A stretch of 64,000 nt of DNA from Planctopirus ephydatiae (GTDB lineage Bacteria > Planctomycetota > Planctomycetia > Planctomycetales > Planctomycetaceae). A model generated the notes under the pieces. The model ran no database searches and was not told the origin of the DNA. It saw nothing but the letters and a program-made list of their open reading frames with translations. This document shows, piece by piece, positions 39,740 through 48,808 of the stretch (position 1 is the first letter of the stretch; every line of letters begins with the position of its first letter). The translations under genes were made by a program, and so were the position numbers. The DNA lies in NCBI RefSeq assembly GCF_007752345.1, contig NZ_CP036299.1, positions 806,001-870,000 of the forward strand. The letters run 5' to 3'.

Positions 39740-40693
39740 GTGGCGATGTACGACCAACTCTGCCTGCTCAGTGGCAGAGCTCACCCGAAACTCGGCCACG
39801 AAATTGCCAGCTACCTGGGAATCAACCTGGGGGCTGTCGAACTCAGTAACTTTCCGGATGGTGAAATCTCTTGCCGGCTGTACCAGAACGTCCGCGGGGC
39901 GGATGTCTTTCTCGTCCAGCCGACGGGGCCCGCAGTCAATGACAATCTCATGGAACTGCTCGTTCTGATTGACACCTGCAAACGGGCGAGTGCTGCCCGT
40001 GTGACGGCTGTGATCCCTTATTTTGGCTATGCCCGGCAAGACCGCAAAGATATGGGGCGTGTTCCCATTACGGCCAAACTGGTCGCCAATCTCATCACGA
40101 AAGCCGGGGCTGATCGTGTTCTGACCATGGATCTCCATGCGGCTCAGATCCAGGGATTCTTCGACTGCCCGGTCGACCATCTGTATGCCGCACCAATTCT
40201 TGATGAATACTTTCGTTCACTGAACTTACCGAAGTCGAATCTGGTGATCGTAAGCCCGGATGAGGGGAGTATCAAGCGGTCTTTGCAGCATGTCGAGCAC
40301 CTGGGGGGTTCGTTTGCGATTGTTGATAAACGTCGCTCGAATGCCTTTGAAACACGTCAGGAGAACCTGATTGGTGGCCCGATTGCCGGGAAAACCTGCA
40401 TTATTTTCGACGATATGATCACGACGGCTGGCTCGATGGTTGGTGCCGTGAAAGTTGTTGCCCAGCATGAAGCCGCCGAGATCTATGTGGGAGCCACACA
40501 TGCCATAATGTGCGGTCAGGCCGCTCAGAGACTGGTCGAAGCACCGATCAAAGAAATTGTCGTTACGAACAGCCTGCCACTGACACCTGAGCAAAAGCTC
40601 CCGAATCTGAGGCAGGTTTCCGTCGCACCACTGCTCGGTGAAGCCATCCGCCGAATTCATAGAAATGAATCCGTCAGTTATCTTTTTGACTGA
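39740..40693 (+). CDS. prs: ribose-phosphate pyrophosphokinase (PRPP synthetase)
   Basis: 317 residues. It makes PRPP from ribose 5-phosphate and ATP for nucleotide, His and Trp synthesis. Motifs: the N-terminal fold with NFPDGEISCRL, the loop PYFGYARQDRKDMGRVPITAK, MDLHAAQIQGFF, and the PRPP-binding loop IFDDMITTAGSMV. I assign the GTG at 39740 as start because GAGGA stands 7 bases upstream; an ATG at 39746 is two codons on. It lies 135 bases after obg and may be cotranscribed. Confidence 0.96.
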   Translation: MAMYDQLCLLSGRAHPKLGHEIASYLGINLGAVELSNFPDGEISCRLYQNVRGADVFLVQPTGPAVNDNLMELLVLIDTCKRASAARVTAVIPYFGYARQDRKDMGRVPITAKLVANLITKAGADRVLTMDLHAAQIQGFFDCPVDHLYAAPILDEYFRSLNLPKSNLVIVSPDEGSIKRSLQHVEHLGGSFAIVDKRRSNAFETRQENLIGGPIAGKTCIIFDDMITTAGSMVGAVKVVAQHEAAEIYVGATHAIMCGQAAQRLVEAPIKEIVVTNSLPLTPEQKLPNLRQVSVAPLLGEAIRRIHRNESVSYLFD

Positions 40694-40986
40694 TGGGCGT
40701 CCTGCCAGATTCTTTCTGCCATCAATCTGAATCTGGTGGCGAAAGCGACATTTTCGGTAAATGCGAATCCATTTCGTCATCTCCGGAATGGACTGCTTAA
40801 CCTGCCTGAAAAACCCGAAAAAGCCGCTTCACTCGATAATCTGGAGTGGGAAGCGACGCACATTGCGGGTATTTTGGAGATTTGTGCATCGCTTATTGTA
40901 CGCATATTGATGTGTTCACCTTTCAGTTCCCTCTCTGGGTCGATTGCCTGTCATTGTACCTGGCACGCAAGATCTGCGAGTCGCTT
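40694..40986. other. intergenic before the zinc-ribbon gene
   Basis: About 290 bases. The reading frame continues upstream of 40987 to 40846, but the sequence there does not look like the protein that follows. No hairpin noted. Confidence 0.45.
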
Positions 40987-42801
40987 ATGTCGATTGGAAT
41001 TTCTCCCTGTCCCGGATGTGGCACATTGCTGCTCGATGACACCGTCGAGTGCCATCGCTGCCATCATGTGTTTGATCGAGAGCGGGCTGAAGAACTGGCG
41101 ATTCAGCCTTTGCCGACCGACAAGGCTGTGATTGAAGATCTGGGGAGTTGCCACAATTGTGGTGAAGCGGTTCGCAGTGGTCTGGTGCGGTGCTGGAATT
41201 GTGGAGTCTTCCTGCGAGCGGATATTCAGGCCGCCTTTGATGAACGACAGAACGATCAACGCTCGCCGGCAACGCCAACGGATCGTAATCCGCAGTCACG
41301 CTCCATGCTGAAGGCCGAACCTCACACGCCGGCTTCGCTTTCCGAGATCGATAAAAACGCTCAGTTAGCAGCTTACTACGCTCAAAGGAATGGGCACGGC
41401 GTAGAGGCTGGAGCCAGTCCTGACATCTCAGATCAGCCCCTGGCAGATGCCACCGGGGCGGATCTCAGTGCTGAGGATGATGAAGACGATTTTGAACTTT
41501 CTGGGGATATTTTCCTCACTGAAGCCACGATGGCCATTGAGCCGCCACCCATGGCTTTCCCCCAGATGAATGAGACCTCAGGGGATACTTTTGCACTGAG
41601 CGAAATTCCGCGGATGGAGCTGGAATCGGTCGATGGATCGACGATGGAAGAGTTGATCGAAACGATTCCTATGATGCCACTCGGTGGGAGTGGGGCCGAA
41701 ACTTCTCCACTGGAAGAGCTGATCGGCACGCCTGAAGTGAGCGATGCCAGTCATCCCGCTGAAGAAATGTCCGAAGATGATCTCCTCCTGCACATTGCTC
41801 TTTCTGAAGAGAAGGAAGAGCAGGAACTGGCACTCAAACCCCGCAAGAAAGGTTTCGTAACCACTTGTGAGGCTGGCTGTAAAGTCCGCGTGCTGGATCA
41901 TCATCGCGGCAAAGTCGGCAAGTGCCCCAAATGCGGTGCGAAGCTCGTTGTTCCCTTACGCAAAACGACGAATGCCGGTGCGGAAGAAGAAATTCCGCTC
42001 GATCCCCCTATCAACCTGGAAGCAGTGGGCAAGTTCGTCCACATTATTCAGGATGTGGCACTGCACACGATTGCCAAGGGGAAACTGAAGCTCAAAGCAG
42101 CCGCACATGCCAAAGATTTTTCACTGATTGATCTGGCGATTGATCCGCAGGCACTGGTGCTCCTGGAATGGCCCAAGGGGACCTTGCTCAAACCGACAAC
42201 GAAGAAGATCCCCGAGTTTCGAGCAGCTCTCAAATCTCGACTGATGGCCAAAAAAGACGAGACCGATCTCAGCCCAGCCACCATCACCGTCGTGCCTACT
42301 GCTGCTGAGTCGATAGCGATTGTCCAACCCACGATTGCCGGAGGAAATGAATCGCTCCAGAGTATGGCTGTCTTCGGTGAAGGACGCATTGCCCTCGAAT
42401 TGATCTCGGCTGAAGAAGGTGCGCCGCAAAAATTTCTCTCGTTTTCATTAAGTCAGTTTCGCACTCTGGCTAAGGCGATACGGGAAGGCACCAGTTGGAC
42501 GAACTTTGCCGAAGGCTCTGGCATTCCTCTCCAGAGTGAACAGTCCACATTGGCGTGCCACTATCTCGAGACACCGGTCTTTGAACTTCAGCAGCTCCCG
42601 TATTATCAGACCGACAAAGACTTCACTCTCGAAGTCTCAGGCTACCGCTGCCAGAGTTGTGGTCTGGTCGTCTCGGAGAATGGTCGCAAAAAAGAGAAAA
42701 TTGGCGACAAAACACCGGCCTCGATCAAATCCGCCAAGTGCCCCAAGTGTCAAAAGCCTTTTGGCTATGGCCCGCTCTACACCCTCAAGCGTGGTCGTTA
42801 G
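40987..42801 (+). CDS. multi-zinc-ribbon protein of unknown function
   Basis: 604 residues from ATG 40987. Cysteine pairs of zinc-ribbon type occur four times: CPGCG...CHRC near the start, CHNCG...CWNCG (about residue 55-75), CEAGCKV...CPKCG near 300-320, and CQSCG...CPKCQKPFGYG at the C-terminus. Between them are a low-complexity acidic region (about 85-290) and a middle domain (about 340-540) with LALSLSQFRTLAKAI-like helices. Zinc-ribbon proteins of this layout often bind nucleic acid or other proteins; no enzyme motif is seen. Probably a single-gene transcript. Confidence 0.8.
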   Translation: MSIGISPCPGCGTLLLDDTVECHRCHHVFDRERAEELAIQPLPTDKAVIEDLGSCHNCGEAVRSGLVRCWNCGVFLRADIQAAFDERQNDQRSPATPTDRNPQSRSMLKAEPHTPASLSEIDKNAQLAAYYAQRNGHGVEAGASPDISDQPLADATGADLSAEDDEDDFELSGDIFLTEATMAIEPPPMAFPQMNETSGDTFALSEIPRMELESVDGSTMEELIETIPMMPLGGSGAETSPLEELIGTPEVSDASHPAEEMSEDDLLLHIALSEEKEEQELALKPRKKGFVTTCEAGCKVRVLDHHRGKVGKCPKCGAKLVVPLRKTTNAGAEEEIPLDPPINLEAVGKFVHIIQDVALHTIAKGKLKLKAAAHAKDFSLIDLAIDPQALVLLEWPKGTLLKPTTKKIPEFRAALKSRLMAKKDETDLSPATITVVPTAAESIAIVQPTIAGGNESLQSMAVFGEGRIALELISAEEGAPQKFLSFSLSQFRTLAKAIREGTSWTNFAEGSGIPLQSEQSTLACHYLETPVFELQQLPYYQTDKDFTLEVSGYRCQSCGLVVSENGRKKEKIGDKTPASIKSAKCPKCQKPFGYGPLYTLKRGR

Positions 42802-42988
42802 CAGGCCTCGAACATGGACGGTTTGGGCGATACAATCTGAATCGAGTGAGCTCGTTTCATACGTTGCTCCAATGAGCACCAGATCACAGATTCTGGTCTG
42901 TGGTGAACTTCCTCTGGTATTTGTCCTGTAATTTCGGTCGAATTCATTGGTCTCTCAGGTGGGATGTGCCTGCAGAAAGTGACTACCT

Positions 42989-43453
42989 ATGAAACCGATC
43001 CAGCGTGATTCGTCGGCGGCACGAAGTGCGGTCTCTTTGCTGGCCGTCACTTTTGTCATCATCTGTGGATTGGTCGCCTGTTCGACCATTGTGCTCACCT
43101 CTTCCGATCAGGTTCTGATTCCGCTGGGCATCTGTCTGTTTGTCTTTTCGCTGATCGGCTGGATGTGTTATCGGTTTGTGGTGGCGACGGATCGTCCGGT
43201 GAGTGAGCGGATGTTGTCATCGTTGTGGATCTATCGTTCGCAAAAAGCCAAAGTCACTTACGAGCTAAAAAAGATGCATCGCATCACTCCGGAATCCACC
43301 GGGCCGAGGCAGCCTCCCACTGCCGAAGCTTTGCGGGACGCGAAAGAGACGTTTGCCCGCTGGGTGCCGGCGAGTCATGGTCGCAATGCCAGTCAGGAGA
43401 CTTCGCCAGGGGCTCCACAACTTCCCAAGCGAAGAAAGTACGGGAATGACTAA
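42989..43453 (+). CDS. small membrane protein, first gene of an overlapping run
   Basis: 154 residues with two membrane helices (AVSLLAVTFVIICGLVACS and LIPLGICLFVFSLIGWMCY) and a basic cytoplasmic-type C-terminus with a short Arg/Lys end. No family recognised. Its TGA overlaps the ATG of the following cupin gene (43446), so translation of the two is probably coupled. Its role is unknown. Confidence 0.72.
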   Translation: MKPIQRDSSAARSAVSLLAVTFVIICGLVACSTIVLTSSDQVLIPLGICLFVFSLIGWMCYRFVVATDRPVSERMLSSLWIYRSQKAKVTYELKKMHRITPESTGPRQPPTAEALRDAKETFARWVPASHGRNASQETSPGAPQLPKRRKYGND

Positions 43454-43910
43454 ATTGCAGCCTGATTCACCATCAGCCGCCATGCCCCAGATGATTTCGC
43501 TGAGTGAAATCGAAGCCGTCGCCTGTCCTTGCGGCTGGGCCCAAAGGGCCTTTGGCCATGATGCAGGGACCAGCGTCAGTGTCCATTACACACAAATCAC
43601 CAAAGCTGCCCGTACGCATTACCATCGAGAACACCATGAGATTTATGTTGTCCTCGACCATGCGGCACACGCCACGATTGAACTGAATGGCCAGAGCTAT
43701 CCTTTGACGAAACTGCTGGCGATTTCCATTCCACCCCTGGTGAGGCATCGAATTGTGGGTGAGGCCACGATCATCAATATCGTTTCACCCCCTTTTGACC
43801 CAGCCGACGAATGGTTCGACTCAAGTGACTTGAATTGTGACGAGATGAACGCCGACATGAACACTGCTGATACATCCAGCGCGCTGCCGATGGAAATCCA
43901 CCATGTCTAG
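43446..43910 (+). CDS. cupin-fold protein
   Basis: 154 residues from ATG 43446. Cupin motif 1 reads THYHREHHEIYVVLDHAAH (metal-binding His-x-His and Glu pattern), motif 2 LAISIPPLVRHRIVGEA. The rest is a small beta-barrel with a short acidic tail (DEWFDSSDLNCDEM). Cupins include isomerases, dioxygenases and sugar-binding proteins; the substrate is unknown. It overlaps the previous gene's stop by 8 bases and the next gene's start by 8 bases, so it is part of a coupled three-gene run. Confidence 0.85.
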   Translation: MTKLQPDSPSAAMPQMISLSEIEAVACPCGWAQRAFGHDAGTSVSVHYTQITKAARTHYHREHHEIYVVLDHAAHATIELNGQSYPLTKLLAISIPPLVRHRIVGEATIINIVSPPFDPADEWFDSSDLNCDEMNADMNTADTSSALPMEIHHV

Positions 43911-45531
43911 TCGTGCCGATATTTTTTCAGCTGGCTTATGGCTTCAATTTGGTCGGACCCCGCGGCACTGGTTGTTTTTTCTGGCAGGCTGTTCACTGAT
44001 CATTTCGGGCTGCGGCGATCGGCCGGCAGTCAGTCAACCTGCCGGCGATCAAAATGCAGATCGTCAGGTGGCCAGCCCTGCGTCACCACAGGTAGGTTCC
44101 GATAGCCAGAACTCAACGACTTCCCAAACCAATCAAGCCGCCCAGCGACGAGCGGCAGAGATCGCCAGCAACATGCAGGATGAGCCAGAGATGGTCGTCT
44201 CGGATGCGGATCCTCAGGCGTTTGCTTCATCGCAGACCGGCGGAGAATCGAACCCCCGTGTGCAAATGGCTGCACGGCCTGCGGGGCCAGAACTGGCCAC
44301 TCTTCCCGCTCCGGCTAAAACTCCCGCTGAACTCGAAGCGCTGGGGTTTCGGGTGATCACTTCGCCGCACATCGTCATTGTGACGGATCTTCCACTAGCT
44401 GAAGTTGCCAAACTTCCCGAACTGGGCGAAGCGCTGCTCCAACGATTGCAGAATGATTTCTACATCAATTGGCCCGAGAATCAGCAACTGACAGGCTATG
44501 TCATGTCCGACATGACGAGCTTCCGCGAGACAGGGCTGTTGCCAGAAGATTTGCCGGGTTTTCTGCATGGTCGGCATCGGGGCAGCGAGTTCTGGATGAA
44601 AATGCAGGCCACGCCTTACTACTTGAGGCATCTATTCCTGCATGAGCTTACTCACGTGGTGACTTTGATTGGAGAGCGTGAAGATTTACCTGTGGGGTTT
44701 AAGGAAGGGATTGCCGAGTGGTACGCCACAAACTATATCGACGAAGCGGGCAAGCCCTATTTTGGAGTGCTTCCCGGCAGGCCCGAAGATTTCTCTGGCT
44801 GGGGGCGTATCGGCCTGATTCAGGAAGATCTTGCTACAGGAAAAGGACGTTCGTTTGCTGATTTACTGACAATTGACGCCCACGAATTTTCTACGAACGA
44901 CGACTATGCCTGGGCCTGGCTCTGGATTCAGTTTTGCAGTCAGCATCCCACGTATGGGCCGGATTTCGCCAAGCTGCGAACATCTCGAACGTTGGAGGAA
45001 TTCCTCCAAGTGGCCCGCCAGGCTGATCAGACATCGACGACATGGCTTTCCAGCGATTGGTTACGGCTCTCGACAGATATCTGTTTTGGTTACGACACCG
45101 CTTTGGCTACGACGTTACATCGCCCCATTGAACCCCTGGCGGATCAACCTGTCACACGCTCGATTTCAGCGAAAGCAGGTTGGCAATCGACCGGACTGCT
45201 GGTTCCTCAAGGCACCACGATTCGTCTGCGTGCCAAAGGACAAGTCGAGCTGAATCGCACCACTCGCCCGTGGATATCCCAACCACAAGGCATCTCGGTC
45301 GATTATGCCAACGGCCAGAAGCTGGGTCGGCTTATGGCCTGGTGGGGGATTCCTGACCTGCCACTCACAGCCCACGGTGCGGAATTCACAGAAGTCATTC
45401 CCGCAGGTCAAATCGCCCGACTGACCGCCCCTCGCGATGCGGTGCTCTTTCTGCGTATCAACGACCATTTCTACGATCTTGCCAATAATTCGGGCGAGTA
45501 TGAGGTCGTGATTGAGCAGAATGTGGAATAG
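43903..45531 (+). CDS. HExxH lipoprotein metalloprotease with PA-IL-like domain
   Basis: 542 residues. A signal (FFLAGCSLIISGCGDRP) with lipobox at SGC. After a low-complexity region, a gluzincin-type zinc site: HLFLHELTHVVTLIG with FKEGIAEWYA about 25 residues later, supplying the third ligand. The C-terminal about 120 residues match a PA-IL-like beta-sandwich (AKAGWQSTGLLVPQG, RPWISQPQGISVDYANGQKLG, LFLRINDHFYDLANNSGEYEV), a domain often attached to planctomycete secreted proteins and possibly carbohydrate-binding. Hence a lipid-anchored peptidase with a sugar-binding module. It overlaps the cupin gene. Followed by an inverted repeat at 45532-45606. Confidence 0.85.
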   Translation: MSSRADIFSAGLWLQFGRTPRHWLFFLAGCSLIISGCGDRPAVSQPAGDQNADRQVASPASPQVGSDSQNSTTSQTNQAAQRRAAEIASNMQDEPEMVVSDADPQAFASSQTGGESNPRVQMAARPAGPELATLPAPAKTPAELEALGFRVITSPHIVIVTDLPLAEVAKLPELGEALLQRLQNDFYINWPENQQLTGYVMSDMTSFRETGLLPEDLPGFLHGRHRGSEFWMKMQATPYYLRHLFLHELTHVVTLIGEREDLPVGFKEGIAEWYATNYIDEAGKPYFGVLPGRPEDFSGWGRIGLIQEDLATGKGRSFADLLTIDAHEFSTNDDYAWAWLWIQFCSQHPTYGPDFAKLRTSRTLEEFLQVARQADQTSTTWLSSDWLRLSTDICFGYDTALATTLHRPIEPLADQPVTRSISAKAGWQSTGLLVPQGTTIRLRAKGQVELNRTTRPWISQPQGISVDYANGQKLGRLMAWWGIPDLPLTAHGAEFTEVIPAGQIARLTAPRDAVLFLRINDHFYDLANNSGEYEVVIEQNVE

Positions 45532-45606
45532 GTGTTTGGTATTGGGTATTTGAGGAAGAAGGGCCGGTTACCAGCAGACCTGATCCAACACCAAATACCA
45601 AACACC
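45532..45606. repeat. inverted repeat after the HExxH lipoprotein gene
   Basis: GGTGTTTGGTATTGGGTATT (45531-45550) pairs with its near-complement AACACCAAATACCAAACACC at 45587-45606, with 2 mismatches and a 36-base loop. It starts at the stop codon of the gene and could end transcription or be a dispersed element. No clean U-run. Confidence 0.55.
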
Positions 45607-45712
45607 AAATCCCACACTCCCCAAAATTCCCATCTCCGACTTCATCTGCTAGACTGGCTGTTTGGGTCGGTCATGGCCCTCGGCTTTTTGACACATGTTC
45701 TTTGAGAGTTTT

Positions 45713-46909
45713 ATGAATTCGCTGGATTTAATCGCCACGACGGCTTTCGGACTCGAAGCTGTTGTCTCGCGAGAACTGGCTGCCCTGGGCTACCACGAGC
45801 AGCAAATTGAAGATGGAAAAATTACCTTCAAAGGTGATGCGCTCGCTGTCGCCCGAACCAACCTCTGGCTGCGCTCTGCCGATCGTGTTCTGCTACAAAT
45901 CGGAAAGTTCGTCGCCAAGGATTTCGACGAACTCTTCGATCAGACCAAAGAACTCCCCTGGAGCGAATGGCTCCCGGAAGATGCTGCCTTTCCTGTCACG
46001 GGGAGTTGTGTGCGATCGCTGTTGCACAATCCGCCAGCGGTTCAAAGTCTCGTCAAAAAGGCGATTGTGGAAAGCCGCAAGCAAAACAGTCAGCGGCACT
46101 GGTTTCAAGAAACCGGCTTTGAATATCCCATCGATGTTTCGATCCTGCGCGATGTCGTCACGTTGACCATTGATACTTCAGGCCCTGGTCTGCACAAACG
46201 CGGCTATCGCAAGCAAGGGGGCGCAGCTCCTCTCAAGGAAACTCTGGCGGCAGCGTTGGTACAGCTCAGTTTCTGGAATCGCGAACGCCCTTTTCTCGAT
46301 CCTTTTTGTGGCAGTGGAACGATTCCTATCGAAGCAGCACTGATTGCCAAAAACCGGGCCCCGGGATTGGATCGAAACTTCCAGGCGGAACGCTGGGAAC
46401 GTCTGCCTGTCGAAAACTGGCTCAAAGCCCGTGAGGAAGCGCGCGATCTCCAGATTTCCAAACCGACGACCTACCCGCTGTTTGCCTCGGATATCAGCCC
46501 TCAGGCTGTCCAATTGACAGAAGATCATGCCCGGGCGGCCGGTGTGGCGGGCATGCTGCATGTCACGCAAATGGATGTGCTCGAACTGAAAGACTCCCGC
46601 GATTACGGCGTGATTGTCACCAACCCCCCTTATGGCGAGCGTTTAGGTGATCGAGAATCAGCAGAAGCCATCTACGATGATATGGCCGATGCCTTTGCAC
46701 CGCTCAAGACCTGGTCGATCTATGTGTTAACTGCCGACGTGGGCTTTGAACGCTTTTTCCGCCGCCGGGCAGATCGTCGTCGGAAGCTCTATAATGGCCG
46801 CATTCAGTGCCAGTATTATCAGTACATTGGCCCGCGACCTCCCGGCACTGTCGACCCGCGTCCTGAGGAAGGACTAGCCGGTGCTCCCTACGATCCGTAT
46901 CAATCCTGA
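45713..46909 (+). CDS. RlmL/YpsC-type rRNA N2-guanine methyltransferase
   Basis: 398 residues from ATG 45713 (GAGAG precedes; the frame extends to 45695). N-terminal THUMP-type region, then a class I methyltransferase with FLDPFCGSGTIPIEAA (SAM motif I), FASDISPQAVQLTEDHA and VTNPPYGERLGD (the catalytic NPPY). This matches the 23S rRNA m2G-methyltransferase group (RlmL/YpsC/Trm14-type); the precise target guanosine is not deducible. The C-terminus has a basic phrase FFRRRADRRRKLYNGR that probably contacts RNA. Confidence 0.9.
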   Translation: MNSLDLIATTAFGLEAVVSRELAALGYHEQQIEDGKITFKGDALAVARTNLWLRSADRVLLQIGKFVAKDFDELFDQTKELPWSEWLPEDAAFPVTGSCVRSLLHNPPAVQSLVKKAIVESRKQNSQRHWFQETGFEYPIDVSILRDVVTLTIDTSGPGLHKRGYRKQGGAAPLKETLAAALVQLSFWNRERPFLDPFCGSGTIPIEAALIAKNRAPGLDRNFQAERWERLPVENWLKAREEARDLQISKPTTYPLFASDISPQAVQLTEDHARAAGVAGMLHVTQMDVLELKDSRDYGVIVTNPPYGERLGDRESAEAIYDDMADAFAPLKTWSIYVLTADVGFERFFRRRADRRRKLYNGRIQCQYYQYIGPRPPGTVDPRPEEGLAGAPYDPYQS

Positions 46910-46996
46910 GTCTGTTCTGTGCTGACTCTCAACATCCAGATGATCTTGGCCAGCATTTCACAAATACCCAACATCAAACACTTAAAGATTTGACCT

Positions 46997-47368
46997 ATGA
47001 CACGTCGCGTACTGAATGTCGGCCAGTGTGTGCCGGATACGATCAAGATTACCAATTTTCTGAAGTCGAGCTTCGACGTGGAAATCATCCCTTCAGCCAC
47101 TGCACCGGAGACCATCGATCTCCTGGGTAAGTCGAGCTATGACCTCGTGCTGATCAACCGCAAGCTCGATGCCGACTATACGGACGGTATGGACATCATC
47201 CGTCAGATGAAATCCGACGAGCGGTTCCAGAAGATCCCCGTCATGCTGATTACGAACTATCCCGAGTACCAGCAGGAATCCGTCGCGATCGGTGCCGCCT
47301 ATGGCTTTGGCAAAGACGAGCTTGGTTCCTCCGATGCTGTCTCCCGTTTAACGCCGTATCTGGGCTGA
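46997..47368 (+). CDS. pseudo-receiver (CheY-like) protein
   Basis: 123 residues, full length for a single receiver domain. The pattern fits: strand-helix RRVLNVGQC..., DLVLI strand 3, LITNY strand 4, and GFGKDEL strand 5 with the conserved Lys. However, the phospho-acceptor position after DLVLI is Asn (residue about 54, INRKLD) and the usual acidic pair at the N-terminus (DD) is absent. So phosphorylation is unlikely; it may be a constitutive or protein-protein module. It stands alone, with no kinase or output partner adjacent. Confidence 0.8.
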   Translation: MTRRVLNVGQCVPDTIKITNFLKSSFDVEIIPSATAPETIDLLGKSSYDLVLINRKLDADYTDGMDIIRQMKSDERFQKIPVMLITNYPEYQQESVAIGAAYGFGKDELGSSDAVSRLTPYLG

Positions 47369-47413
47369 TGAACCTCATCTCTCGATTGGCAGAAGCAATC
47401 AGCCGTGAAGAAG

Positions 47414-47767
47414 TCAGAGGGCGACGATGCCGGACAAGCACCCATCCAGATGTGTGCAGCCATCTCTGACTGTTTCCTTCGAATTGACAGCTTTGGGTGG
47501 GATCGAGCTCACTTTCCACTTCAGAAAAAACTTGGTTAAGTTTTCGAAAGGTTGCTGATTCCTCCTGTTCAATGAGAGCCTTTGAAGTATCATCATTGCT
47601 CGGTTGGCAGGAGACTGAAGTGCCATCTGCCAAGGTTCTTGAGCCCGTAACGCATTTGACATCAGAAAAACAGTAAACAGCAATAACGGCAGATAGGAAA
47701 GAGTGCAGTCCGGTATTTGCCGGAAAGCAAGCTTCACTGAAGGCCGACGCAGAACAGCTCTATTCAT
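47414..47767 (-). CDS. possible small secreted protein
   Basis: 117 codons on the minus strand. A signal-peptide-like stretch (LSYLPLLLFTVFLMSNALRAQ) is followed by a basic and otherwise unrecognised C-terminus. Its candidate ATG at 47767 lies in the loop of the strong hairpin at 47741-47787, which is unusual. No ribosome site seen. It may be fortuitous; I list it because of the leader-like segment. Confidence 0.3.
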   Translation of the reverse strand: MNRAVLRRPSVKLAFRQIPDCTLSYLPLLLFTVFLMSNALRAQEPWQMALQSPANRAMMILQRLSLNRRNQQPFENLTKFFLKWKVSSIPPKAVNSKETVRDGCTHLDGCLSGIVAL

Positions 47768-47791
47768 GGGCTGGTCTGCGTCGGCCTTTTT
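47741..47791 (+). terminator. intrinsic terminator-like hairpin
   Basis: AGGCCGACGCAGA (47741-47753) pairs perfectly with TCTGCGTCGGCCT (47775-47787), 13 bp, loop 21 bases, followed by a T run (47786-47791). It is 370 bases past the pseudo-receiver gene, so it might end its transcript or that of an unlisted RNA. Confidence 0.65.
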
Positions 47792-48045
47792 CGTTTGTGG
47801 TGATTGAGAATCTGTCTGAATTCATGCCGGATTCTCGTTCAACTTCCACAACAGCGGAACCTTGGGGCGGATTTAGAAGCCCACATTGGCGAACAACCGT
47901 TGCTTAACCGGCACCACAGAGATCCGGAATCGCATCAAGCAAACAAGTTGGCATGAGAGAGACTTGTCATCAGGAACAGTTCTCATTTCGCAACAAACTC
48001 ATTCACTCCACACTCCCATGACATCATTGATTTTCGGAGAATTCC

Positions 48046-48444
48046 ATGGCACGCATTGAATCCATGCTCGTGGATCAGATTTCTGTTGTTAACTCGGAAG
48101 GAGAGCCTTCAATAATCCTTGTCATCCAAAGTTTCCTTTTTCACCAGGGAGCAAAAATCCCCGGTCGATGCTGGATGGAAACTCCGGAAGGACACGCGGT
48201 GAACAAAAGCGGCCCCTTTGAATTCACGATTCAATGTACCGGAGAAGTCTGCATGTGCCGACTTCATACGACCCAGACTTATCATGCGATCCAGATTGAC
48301 TCACGAAAAGATCTGGCATCGACAGTTCCAACTGTGGAACAGCAAGAATCCAATCGAGATGAAGAGCCACCGTCCCTTCTCCGATGGCGACCGACCTTCT
48401 CCATTGAGCATGATAAATTGGAAGTTACCCATGCCCCCTGCTGA
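48046..48444 (+). CDS. hypothetical small protein
   Basis: 132 residues. GGAGA stands about 6 bases before the ATG. The composition is ordinary (no signal, no membrane helix) with several Cys residues (GRCWMETP, CTGEVCMCRLH). No family recognised. It begins the stretch of small genes that runs to 51477, which appears accessory and slightly more AT-rich. Role unknown. Confidence 0.6.
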   Translation: MARIESMLVDQISVVNSEGEPSIILVIQSFLFHQGAKIPGRCWMETPEGHAVNKSGPFEFTIQCTGEVCMCRLHTTQTYHAIQIDSRKDLASTVPTVEQQESNRDEEPPSLLRWRPTFSIEHDKLEVTHAPC

Positions 48445-48707
48445 TCTTCCAGCCGATAACGATTCTCCTTTGCAGCAGCCTGAAAAAAAATTGCCTTCCA
48501 TTTCGAGGCAAGAAATGGACACTCGTTAAGGCCTGTAGAATCTCTCTCGAATTCACATCGTATGCTACATGCGCAGATATTGGACTGCATTCAAGGACCG
48601 ACTTCCCAGGTTATTTGGTCGTGTCGGCGTAATAACCAGTATTTTATTAAGCAAACAATTCATAAATTGGCTACCACAGGAATGTGAAATCTGAGCGTAA
48701 CGTTAAG

Positions 48708-48747
48708 AAAAATGCCCGGCGATCCATCTGGATCGCCGGGCATTTTT
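48708..48747. terminator. strong bidirectional hairpin
   Basis: An 18-bp perfect stem (48708-48725 with 48730-48747, arm core GCCCGGCGATCC) with a 4-base loop, flanked by A-run and T-run on both sides. It can act as an intrinsic terminator in both directions and lies between convergent genes (48046 and 48809). Confidence 0.85.
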
Positions 48748-48808
48748 GAAAATGAAGAAAACGGATCATCTCACGAAAAGTACGAGAGCTTCTGGATACA
48801 GATGACAG

